A program made the translations under genes and the position numbers. 5,338 nt of DNA from Armatimonadota bacterium (GTDB lineage Bacteria > Armatimonadota > Zipacnadia > Zipacnadales > FEN-943). Below the pieces are notes generated by a model that was given only the letters and a program-made list of their open reading frames with translations, made no database searches and was not told where the DNA came from. This document shows positions 1 through 5,338 of this stretch, in pieces. The DNA lies in the NCBI GenBank assembly GCA_026419655.1, contig JANZZA010000214.1, positions 1-5,338 of the forward strand. The letters run 5' to 3'. Numbering within the stretch: position 1 is the stretch's first letter; each line of letters starts with the position of its first letter.

Positions 1-1
1 C

Positions 2-2179
2 GCTTTGGTGGGCTGGGTGGCCAGTTGCACTGGCGCGTCGGTCGCAGACCGTGACCCGGAGAGAGGCTTCACCGGTCGGGCCAGCGGGCATATCAGGAAG
101 GTGAAGGACGGCACCAGCCACGTGGCGGCGCTGGTTTTCCCGCGCGTTGATGTCACGCCAGGCGGCACCTATACCCTTAGCGGTTGGGGGCGCGGGCACG
201 TGCCGGCTGGCCAGGCCATGCTTTTCCTGTATCAGTACGACGCCGCCGGCCAGTATTTGGGCCACGGACTTTACTGTCATGTGCCCAAAGAGACCGACGT
301 TTGGGTGCCGCTGCACAAAACCGAACAGCTCCGCGACGACTGTGCCTTCGTGCAGGTGCGCTTCGAGATTTACGGCTTAGAGAGCGAGGGCGAGGCATGG
401 GTGGATGATGTGTATTTTGGGCCTGATACGCAGGGGCCGGGGCCAGTGCGCGGGCTGAAGGCGGAGGTGCAGGGGGGCCGCGTGCGGCTGTCCTGGCAGG
501 CCCCTGAAGGCGATGCAGTGGCGTATTTCGTCTACCGGTCGCCTTATCCGCGCTTCGAGCCGGGGCAGGCCAACTTCGTCGGGCTGGTGCGCGACGCGCA
601 GTGTGAGGTGGAGATTACGCCCCGGCCAAGCTATTTCGGTGTAGTGGCAGTAGACGCGGCCTTGAATCCGTCGGAGTTGGCGTTTTTAGGGCCGGCGGCG
701 GGCAAGGGCGTGCCTGGAGAGCCGGCAGTGGTCGTGTGGACGGACGGACCGGGGCACAGGTGGGATGAGGCCCTGCCCGAGAAGTTGCCCAAGGGGCCTA
801 TGGCGCTGCAGTTTGAGGCTGCGCGGGGCGAGTATGAGAATGCGCAGGTTTTTGTGGGCGCCACCCAGCGGCTCTTGAGGGCTGCGGAGGTACGTGCTGG
901 AGCGCTGAAGGGACCCAAAGGGGCCACTGGGGTGCCCTCACTGCGCCTTTTTGTGCAGGAATACGTCAATCTTCCGGGGTGGGGACGGAGGATAGCTGAC
1001 CCGCTTGTGCCGCCGCGGGCTGTGGACATCGAGGCGGGACTTCTGCGGGGCTGGGGGGTGCAGGTCTATGTGCCGCGCGAGTGCGCTCCGGGGGACTACA
1101 AGGGGCAGCTTGAGGTCCTTTTGGGCGGCCGGAGGTATGCGCAGGTGCCTGTTTCAGTACGCGTTTGGCCTTTTGCGGTACCCGAGGAGAACCACTACAG
1201 CGGCGCCTGGGGCATATGGACGGGGCAGATAGCCGAGCAGGAAGGCATTGGGCCTGGCCAACCAGGCTGGGATGAACTCGTGCGCCGCTACAGAGAATTC
1301 TTCCTCGAGCACCGGATGATACCGCGCGAGACGCCACCGCTGGGCAGCGAAGAGGGCATGAAATGGGTGCGGGACCCGCGGCTGACGGACTTTGTACTGC
1401 CGTGGCCCTTTGCGCGGCTGCCGGGGGAAGAGGAGGTTGTCCAGCTAACGCGGCTCTTTGACAGGCTAAGGGCTGCGGGCGTCCTGCAAAAGGGCTACGT
1501 TTACATTTACGACGAGCCAGAAGAGGCACATTATGACATTGTGGCTTCGCTGTGCAAGCGGCTGAGGGAAGCTGCGCCGGATGTGAGGATTCTCCTAACG
1601 GAAGAGCCCGTGGAGCCGCTGTATGGGCTGGTGGACATCTGGTGCCCAATCACGCCGAATTTTGCGGCGCACCTGGAGCGGTGCCGGCAACGACAAGCAC
1701 TGGGGGAGGAGGTCTGGTGGTACGTCTGCTGCGGGCCGCTGCCGCCATGGCCGAATTATCTTTTAACCAACGACCTGATAGACGGGCGGGTGCTCTCGTG
1801 GCAGCAGGTCAAGTATAATGTGGACGGCGAGCTTTACTGGGCCGTAACGTGCTTTCCTGGGAACGTGTGGGATTCGGCCCTGGGGATCCAGCCAGGGGAC
1901 GGCTATCTTTGCTATCCTGGCAGGCCGCGCGGCCTGCAGGGGCCGGTGACATGCACCAGGGCCGAGATAATCCGCGACGCCAAAGAGGACATCGAGCTTA
2001 TCTGGTTGCTCAGGCACCAGGCGGCGGCAAAGGGCCAAAAAGAACCCGCGGAGCAGGTAGTGGCGAGGGCGATAGGCCTGGTGACAACAGACTTTTTGAA
2101 ATACACGAAGGACGACAGGGATATTCAGGCGGCGCGGCGGCTGATAGCTCAGGAGCTGGTGGCACTGGGGGCCAGGTGA
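2..2179 (+). CDS. GH123/DUF4091-type glycoside hydrolase with N-terminal CBM-like and Fn3 domains, 5'-truncated by the window edge
   Basis: Probable secreted polysaccharide- or glycan-degrading enzyme. Residues are numbered from the TTG at 5. Residues 1-140 look like a jelly-roll carbohydrate-binding module (GraSghi, VTPGGTYTLSGW, ending AWVDDVYFG). Residues 146-227 are a fibronectin type III domain (RVRLSWQAPEGD, then YFVYRS). Residues 240-390 form a beta-rich linker domain like the N-domain of GH123. Residues 395-700 resemble the DUF4091/GH123 catalytic barrel: YIYDEPEE at 501-507, then WWYVCCGP, DGELYWAV, GDGYLCYPG and an IRDAKEDIELIWLL helix. In GH123 an adjacent Asp-Glu pair does substrate-assisted hydrolysis of beta-N-acetylgalactosaminides; D503-E504 fits that position. 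The substrate here is unknown and may differ. The frame is open to base 2 and the first CBM strand is missing, so the real start and any signal peptide are upstream. TTG at 5 is not a credible start. Family assignment is firm; substrate is not. Confidence 0.85.
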   Translation, partial: ALVGWVASCTGASVADRDPERGFTGRASGHIRKVKDGTSHVAALVFPRVDVTPGGTYTLSGWGRGHVPAGQAMLFLYQYDAAGQYLGHGLYCHVPKETDVWVPLHKTEQLRDDCAFVQVRFEIYGLESEGEAWVDDVYFGPDTQGPGPVRGLKAEVQGGRVRLSWQAPEGDAVAYFVYRSPYPRFEPGQANFVGLVRDAQCEVEITPRPSYFGVVAVDAALNPSELAFLGPAAGKGVPGEPAVVVWTDGPGHRWDEALPEKLPKGPMALQFEAARGEYENAQVFVGATQRLLRAAEVRAGALKGPKGATGVPSLRLFVQEYVNLPGWGRRIADPLVPPRAVDIEAGLLRGWGVQVYVPRECAPGDYKGQLEVLLGGRRYAQVPVSVRVWPFAVPEENHYSGAWGIWTGQIAEQEGIGPGQPGWDELVRRYREFFLEHRMIPRETPPLGSEEGMKWVRDPRLTDFVLPWPFARLPGEEEVVQLTRLFDRLRAAGVLQKGYVYIYDEPEEAHYDIVASLCKRLREAAPDVRILLTEEPVEPLYGLVDIWCPITPNFAAHLERCRQRQALGEEVWWYVCCGPLPPWPNYLLTNDLIDGRVLSWQQVKYNVDGELYWAVTCFPGNVWDSALGIQPGDGYLCYPGRPRGLQGPVTCTRAEIIRDAKEDIELIWLLRHQAAAKGQKEPAEQVVARAIGLVTTDFLKYTKDDRDIQAARRLIAQELVALGAR

Positions 2180-2263
2180 GAGCTGCCCTGTAGCGGCGCA
2201 GCCCGGCCCGGCGGGACACACTGCCCCGTGGAGGCATTTATCAGCAGCTTGACGGGCCGCAAA

Positions 2264-2333
2264 GGTGAGGACAGCACGAAAAAGTTTGGGAAGGGGGTCT
2301 GGGGGAGAACCCTTTTGAAGGGGTTTCCCCCAG
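2264..2333 (+). repeat. Hairpin-forming interspersed repeat, copy 1
   Basis: This is a 70-base element that recurs at 2473-2542 (68/70 identical, first 53 bases exact) and, inverted, at 3231-3293. It has a purine-rich head (GAAAAAGTTTGGGAAGGGGG) followed by an imperfect palindrome at 2299-2333. The stem pairs CTGGGGGA with TCCCCCAG, then, past a bulged G, AACCCTTT with the inner GAAGGGGTT using one wobble pair. There is no T-run after the 3' arm on this strand. It encodes no plausible protein, and flanking target duplications are not visible. REP/MITE-like or regulatory hairpin is a reasonable class, but the family is not identified. Confidence 0.85.
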
Positions 2334-2334
2334 G

Positions 2335-2377
2335 GCAGGGGAACCCCCCTTTGGGCAAAAAGCGGGGTTCCCCCTGC
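2335..2377. repeat. Second GC-rich palindrome next to repeat copy 1
   Basis: GCAGGGGAACCCC pairs with GGGGTTCCCCCTGC, giving 13 pairs with one bulged C. The loop is about 16 bases. It starts one base after copy 1 ends and has no counterpart next to copy 2 or copy 3, so it is either a separate repeat or an extension of copy 1 lost from the others. It is followed by C-rich sequence, not a T-run, so it is not a canonical intrinsic terminator for the upstream hydrolase on the + strand. Confidence 0.65.
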
Positions 2378-2400
2378 ACCCCCTCCCCGTAAATGCTCGT

Positions 2401-2445
2401 GCTCCCTGGCGGAGATGCGCGGTCACCAGACCTGCGCAGAGGAGC
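2401..2445. other. Stem-loop of unknown role between repeat copies 1 and 2
   Basis: TGCGC (2416-2420) pairs with GCGCA (2434-2438), and GGTC (2421-2424) pairs with GACC (2429-2432) around an ACCA loop; T2433 is bulged. An outer helix GCTCC (2401-2405) with GGAGC (2441-2445) is also possible, across an uneven internal loop. The sequence is not related to the flanking repeats and matches no RNA family I recognise. The pairing could be chance in GC-rich DNA. Confidence 0.35.
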
Positions 2446-2472
2446 CAGAGTTTCATCAAGCACTACTTGGCT

Positions 2473-2542
2473 GGTGAGGACAGCACGAAAAAGTTTGGGA
2501 AGGGGGTCTGGGGGAGAACCCTTTTCAAAGGGTTTCCCCCAG
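2473..2542 (+). repeat. Hairpin-forming interspersed repeat, copy 2
   Basis: This is a direct repeat of copy 1, 209 bases downstream. It differs only at 2526 (C for G) and 2530 (A for G). Both changes fall in the apical part of the hairpin: the second turns a T-G wobble into a T-A pair and the first lies at the loop, so the fold is kept. Homology to copy 1 stops sharply at both ends, as for a discrete element. It is followed by AGAAGGGGTTTTTGGGAAG and then by the candidate xseB promoter. Confidence 0.85.
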
Positions 2543-2563
2543 AAGGGGTTTTTGGGAAGTTGT

Positions 2564-2595
2564 TTGTAGTAGGCAGAGCAGTGTGGTTTTATAAT
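2564..2595 (+). promoter_or_regulatory. Candidate sigma-70-type promoter upstream of xseB
   Basis: There is a perfect TATAAT at 2590-2595, conspicuous in this GC-rich background. The best -35 partner is TTGTAG at 2564-2569 with a 20-base spacer, which is longer than the preferred 17. There is no extended -10 TG. Transcription would begin near 2602 and give a leader of about 75 bases before the ATG at 2677. The position between repeat copy 2 and xseB fits, but the -35 is weak. Confidence 0.35.
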
Positions 2596-2676
2596 GGCAT
2601 TGGGTAGGGGGAGTAGGGTGGGCTGGATAGCGGCGGGTGGCGAGGGCAATAGGTGCTTTGGGAGAAGTGATGGCAA

Positions 2677-3048
2677 ATGGCAAGGAGAGCAGCGCCTGGT
2701 GGTGCCGGAGCTGAGGGAGATAAGAAAGACATGGATTTTGAAACGGCTTTGGGCCAGCTAGAGGGGATAGTGAGTGAGCTGGAGAGCGGCAGATTGGGCC
2801 TTGAGGAATCGCTGGCGCGGTTTGACGAGGCGATGAAGCTACGGGAGTTTTGTGCGCGCAAGCTGCGCGAGGCGGAAGCAAAAATAGAGGAGTACACGGC
2901 CCGGGCGGAGGCAGCCAATAGCGCGCACGAGATAGACGACGAAATCTTTGACATGGACGCCGTGGGCTGCGAGGGGGCGACAGAGGCTGAAGACGAGGGG
3001 GACGTCGGCGACGCCACACAGGGCCGGCTGCTCGGCGGCGCGGAATAG
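2677..3048 (+). CDS. xseB: Exodeoxyribonuclease VII small subunit (XseB) with an acidic C-terminal extension
   Basis: XseB is the small subunit of cytoplasmic exonuclease VII. Several copies bind one catalytic XseA to form the enzyme that degrades single-stranded DNA to oligonucleotides. Residues 20-73 are the family core, a two-helix coiled hairpin: DFETALGQLEGIVSELESG, GLEESLARFDEAMKL, then CARKLREAEAKIEEY. Usual length is about 60-90 residues; this protein has 123, with an Asp/Glu-rich, low-complexity tail from about 76 onward. The start at 2677 is the first after an in-frame stop at 2668 and has GGAG at 2661-2664, 12 bases upstream. ATG at 2731 (Met19) is a good alternative: it gives the family-typical N terminus MDFETALGQLE, with GGGAG at 2715-2719. 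No xseA is visible; it must lie elsewhere. dxs follows after 407 bases. Confidence 0.88.
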   Translation: MARRAAPGGAGAEGDKKDMDFETALGQLEGIVSELESGRLGLEESLARFDEAMKLREFCARKLREAEAKIEEYTARAEAANSAHEIDDEIFDMDAVGCEGATEAEDEGDVGDATQGRLLGGAE

Positions 3049-3062
3049 CGCCCTCGGGGCGC
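3048..3062 (+). other. Short GC hairpin at the xseB stop codon
   Basis: GCGCCC and GGGCGC pair perfectly over six bases with a three-base loop TCG. The hairpin starts at the last base of the xseB stop codon. No T-run follows, so it is not a standard intrinsic terminator. It may pause or partly terminate transcription, or protect the xseB message end. Chance occurrence is possible in GC-rich sequence. Confidence 0.35.
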
Positions 3063-3110
3063 ACGAGAAGAGGCGGCTGTGCCGGCGGGGGCAGCGGTCT
3101 GTAGAGAAGC

Positions 3111-3256
3111 CATCTTGGGAAGACATCTACGGGGGAAACCATCTAAGGGAAGACTGTCTAAGCCGAAAACCGTCTGAGGGAAAAGCATCCAAAAAAGCAT
3201 CCAGGTGAAAAGCATCTTAGGCAAGACCATCTGGGGGAAACCGTTTGAAAAGGGTT
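3111..3256 (+). repeat. Degenerate tandem array of about ten units, mostly 15 bases
   Basis: Aligning on the CATCT-like core, units begin at 3111, 3124, 3140, 3155, 3171, 3186, 3198, 3213, 3228 and 3242, with spacings of 13, 16, 15, 16, 15, 12, 15, 15 and 14. The approximate consensus is CATCTNAGGGAAAAC, with CGTCT, TGTCT, CATCC and CGTTT variants. The last two units are also the 5' arm of the inverted repeat copy 3. The unit is too short and too imperfect for CRISPR, and there are no spacers. The variable spacing breaks any reading frame. The function is unknown. Confidence 0.75.
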
Positions 3257-3293
3257 CTCCCCCAGGCCCCCTTCCCAAACTTTTTCGGGCTGT
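3231..3293 (-). repeat. Hairpin-forming interspersed repeat, copy 3 (inverted)
   Basis: On the reverse strand, 60 of 63 bases match bases 2480-2542 of copy 2, so the orientation is opposite to copies 1 and 2. The palindrome CTGGGGGAAACC...GGTTCTCCCCCAG lies at 3231-3265, followed by GCCCCCTTCCC and TTTTT at 3280-3284. The T-run sits about 15 bases beyond the stem, too far for a classical intrinsic terminator. With copies 1 and 2 it brackets xseB as an inverted pair. It lacks the first seven bases of the 70-base form. Confidence 0.85.
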
Positions 3294-3455
3294 AAGAGGT
3301 GAAACCGGCTGCGTTTGGGCCGTGGTCGAAACTTCAAAAAGGACACCACTGGCGCGGATACTTGCACTCTGAGAGGGCAGGAGAGGCAAAGGATTAAGGA
3401 GGATAGCGGGGGTTGGATTCTCCTGGCCCGTGCATTTTGAGGCGCGATTTTTCCG
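3294..3455 (+). other. dxs upstream region without a clear promoter
   Basis: I see no strong promoter here. The best pair is TTCAAA (3333-3338) and GATACT (3357-3362) with an 18-base spacer; each matches consensus at only four of six positions. AAGGAGG at 3396-3402 is the strongest Shine-Dalgarno in the window but lies 53 bases before the dxs ATG, too far to serve it. The dxs start itself has only GAGG at 3439-3442. Confidence 0.3.
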
Positions 3456-5336
3456 ATGGGGCTGCTCGATACCATAAACTCCCCAGCCGACCTTCGCAAT
3501 CTTTCCGTCCAGCAGCTTGAGGAGCTCGCCGGGGAGATACGGAAGCGGATAATCGAGACGGTGGCCCGCACTGGCGGGCACCTTGCGCCCAGCCTTGGCG
3601 TAGTGGAGCTGACTCTGGCTCTGCATTACGTCTTTGATTCGCCGCGGGACAAGATTATCTGGGACGTAGGGCACCAGGCCTATGCGCATAAGCTGATTAC
3701 GGGGCGGCGGGAGGCCTTCTCGACTCTGCGACAGCACGGAGGCTTGAGTGGGTTTACATCGCGCGCGGAAAGTCCCCATGACCCCTTCGGGGCCGGCCAC
3801 GGCAGCACCAGCATCGCAGCGGCGCTGGGTTTTGCCAGAGCACGGGACCTGCGAGGCGGGACGGAGAAGGTGGTGGCGGTGATTGGGGATGGGGCGATGA
3901 CGGGTGGGCTGGCGCTGGCGGCTCTCAACCAGGCCGGCGCGATGCAGGCGGACATGATGGTGGTGCTCAACGACAACGAGATGAGCATCAGCCACAACGT
4001 GGGGGCGCTGAGCGCGCACCTGGCGCGGCTGCGGGCAGCCCTGGTGGAGCCGGCGGTGCGGCGCATGAGAGCAGAAGTAGCCCAGGCCCTTCGCCGCGTG
4101 CCCATGGGCGAGGCCATGCTTGAGGCTCTGGACAGGGTGCGGGATGGCGTGAAGCAGCTTGTGGTGCCGGGGATGCTTTTCGAGGAGATGGGCTTCACGT
4201 ACCTGGGTCCAATAGACGGTCACTACCTGCCCGACCTTATTTCTACGCTGCGACAGGCGTCGCGGCTGCGAGGGCCGGTGCTTGTGCACGTGGTCACCGT
4301 GAAGGGGAAGGGCTACGAGCCTGCCGAGGCAGACCCGGTGCGCTTTCATGGCACGCGGCCTTTTGAGGTAGAAAACGGGCTGGTGGATGCCAGCCCGCCA
4401 TGCATGAAAACCTATAGCCAGGTTTTCGGAGAGGCCCTGGTGGAGCTGGCGCGGCGGGATGAGCGGATTGTTGCCGTGGCCGCAGCCATGATCGAGGGGA
4501 CGGGCCTGGCGCCTTTTCGCGAGGCTTTCCCACAGCGGTGCTTTGATGTGGGGATGGCGGAGGAGGTGGCGGTGGTCTTCGCGGCGGGGCTGGCGGCGGC
4601 TGGACTGAGGCCCGTGGTGGCCATATACTCGACTTTCCTGCAGCGGGCCTATGACCCGATAGTGCATGACGTGGCCCTGCAAGGGCTGCCTGTGGTATTG
4701 GCGCTGGACCGGGCCGGACTGGTGGGCGATGATGGGCCGACGCACCACGGCGTTTTTGACCTGAGTTACTTGCGCCACGTGCCTGGGATGGTGTGCATGG
4801 CGCCGGCGGATGAGGGAGAGTTGCGGCGGATGCTGGCCACGGCACTGGCCTTGGACGGCCCGGCGGCGATAAGGTATCCGCGAGGCGCCGGCCCTCAGCG
4901 GGGGCTCGTTGAACCCGTGGAGCCTCTAGAGGTCGGGAGGGCCCAGGTGCTGCGCGAGGGCGGCGACGTGGCCATTTTGGCGCTTGGAGCGATGGTTCCG
5001 GCGGCCCTGGAAGCAGCGGACACCCTGGCCGCCGAGGGGATAGAAGCCACGGTTGCTAACGCCCGCTTCGCCAAGCCGCTTGACGCTGAGCTGCTGTGCG
5101 AGCTGGCTGACAGGTGCAGCGGTATAGTGACGGTGGAAGAAAATGCGGCGGCGGGAGGCTTTGGCAGCGGGGTGATGGAGCTGCTGGCGGCGCGAGGATT
5201 TCAGGTGCCTGTAAGAGTCCTGGGACTGCCGGATAGCTTTGTGCCACATGGCGACCGCCAGCAACTTTTGAGGGAGTGTGGCCTTGACGCCGCAGGAATA
5301 GCGCAGGCGTGCAGGGAACTGGCCCGAGAGGGATAG
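3456..5336 (+). CDS. dxs: 1-deoxy-D-xylulose-5-phosphate synthase (Dxs)
   Basis: Dxs condenses pyruvate with glyceraldehyde 3-phosphate, releasing CO2, to give DXP, the entry to the MEP isoprenoid pathway and a precursor for thiamine and pyridoxal phosphate. It is cytosolic, with ThDP and Mg as cofactors. All 626 residues are present, the usual length. N-terminal domain: LGVVELTLALHYVF, IIWDVGHQAYAHKLITGRR (68-85), GHGSTSI (114-120), and the ThDP/Mg motif GDG (144-146) to NDNEMSIS (172-179). H298 lies in RFHG. Central pyrimidine-binding domain: MAEEVAV (367-373, catalytic Glu369), YSTFLQRAYD (391-400), DRAGLVGDDGPTHHG (418-432), IRYPRG (472-477). The C-terminal transketolase-like domain includes VTVEENAAAGGFGSGV (558-573). 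Usual AEQHAV reads AEEVAV here. The start at 3456 is the only ATG after the in-frame stop at 3438; its ribosome site (GAGG, 13 bases upstream) is weak. The stop is two bases from the window end. Confidence 0.97.
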   Translation: MGLLDTINSPADLRNLSVQQLEELAGEIRKRIIETVARTGGHLAPSLGVVELTLALHYVFDSPRDKIIWDVGHQAYAHKLITGRREAFSTLRQHGGLSGFTSRAESPHDPFGAGHGSTSIAAALGFARARDLRGGTEKVVAVIGDGAMTGGLALAALNQAGAMQADMMVVLNDNEMSISHNVGALSAHLARLRAALVEPAVRRMRAEVAQALRRVPMGEAMLEALDRVRDGVKQLVVPGMLFEEMGFTYLGPIDGHYLPDLISTLRQASRLRGPVLVHVVTVKGKGYEPAEADPVRFHGTRPFEVENGLVDASPPCMKTYSQVFGEALVELARRDERIVAVAAAMIEGTGLAPFREAFPQRCFDVGMAEEVAVVFAAGLAAAGLRPVVAIYSTFLQRAYDPIVHDVALQGLPVVLALDRAGLVGDDGPTHHGVFDLSYLRHVPGMVCMAPADEGELRRMLATALALDGPAAIRYPRGAGPQRGLVEPVEPLEVGRAQVLREGGDVAILALGAMVPAALEAADTLAAEGIEATVANARFAKPLDAELLCELADRCSGIVTVEENAAAGGFGSGVMELLAARGFQVPVRVLGLPDSFVPHGDRQQLLRECGLDAAGIAQACRELAREG

Positions 5337-5338
5337 AA

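Noticed and set aside
5..7. TTG at 5 as the real start of the hydrolase
   Set aside because: The frame is open to the window edge and the first strand of the carbohydrate-binding domain and any signal peptide are missing, so the gene continues upstream.
2393..2570. Small + strand frame starting at ATG 2393 and running through repeat copy 2
   Set aside because: It has no ribosome site and consists mostly of translated repeat (GRGSGGEPFSKGF), a typical spurious call.
2594..2761. 55-codon + strand frame from ATG 2594 overlapping the start of xseB
   Set aside because: The ATG overlaps the -10 hexamer and has no ribosome site. The product shows no recognisable family, and the 3' half is out of frame within xseB.
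3111..3256. Reverse-strand reading of the tandem array as five-residue repeats (for example FPQMV, LPKML), like a pentapeptide-repeat protein
   Set aside because: Unit spacings of 13, 14 and 16 bases break the frame and the A(D/N)LXX pattern is absent. The periodicity is a DNA property.
3111..3256. CRISPR array
   Set aside because: Units are 12-16 bases, imperfect and contiguous, with no unique spacers and no cas genes.
3231..3284. Intrinsic terminator at repeat copy 3 for xseB
   Set aside because: The stem is strong, but TTTTT lies about 15 bases beyond it. The same arrangement occurs in all copies in either orientation, so it is better treated as a repeat feature.
2589..4778. 729-codon open frame on the - strand opposite xseB and dxs
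   Set aside because: It is the antisense shadow of two well-supported genes in GC-rich DNA. Its product is low-complexity Arg/Pro/His/Ser sequence with no recognisable domain.

Overview
The window is GC-rich bacterial DNA with three genes, all on the + strand, and two unusually repeat-rich gaps between them. In order they are the 3' part of a multi-domain glycoside hydrolase of the GH123/DUF4091 type (2-2179), xseB for the small subunit of exodeoxyribonuclease VII (2677-3048), and a complete dxs for 1-deoxy-D-xylulose-5-phosphate synthase (3456-5336). No tRNA, rRNA, CRISPR array, transposase or known riboswitch is visible. Large GH123/DUF4091 proteins with added CBM and Fn3 domains, high GC and non-coding hairpin repeats suggest a saccharolytic member of the Planctomycetes/Lentisphaerae/Armatimonadetes type. 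This is inference only: no marker gene settles the taxonomy.

Region by region. The hydrolase is open to the left edge, so its true start and any signal peptide lie outside the window. The 497-base gap 2180-2676 holds two direct copies (68 of 70 bases identical) of a hairpin-forming repeat, a second GC-rich hairpin next to copy 1, an unrelated stem-loop between the copies, and a candidate promoter with a perfect TATAAT just after copy 2. I see nothing in 2180-2263. The 407-base gap 3049-3455 holds a short GC hairpin at the xseB stop, a degenerate tandem array of about ten 12-16-base units, and a third, inverted copy of the hairpin repeat into which the array runs without a break. The final 160 bases before dxs have no clear promoter but carry a strong, apparently orphan Shine-Dalgarno sequence.

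How the genes relate. xseB next to dxs is a familiar bacterial neighbourhood, often xseA-xseB-ispA-dxs. Here ispA is absent between them, xseA is not directly upstream, and the repeats fill the gap. The hydrolase is functionally unrelated and probably a separate transcription unit. The most interesting signals are the inverted arrangement of hairpin repeats around xseB, the tandem array that merges with one of them, and a substitution in a normally near-invariant Dxs active-site motif (AEQHAV becomes AEEVAV).
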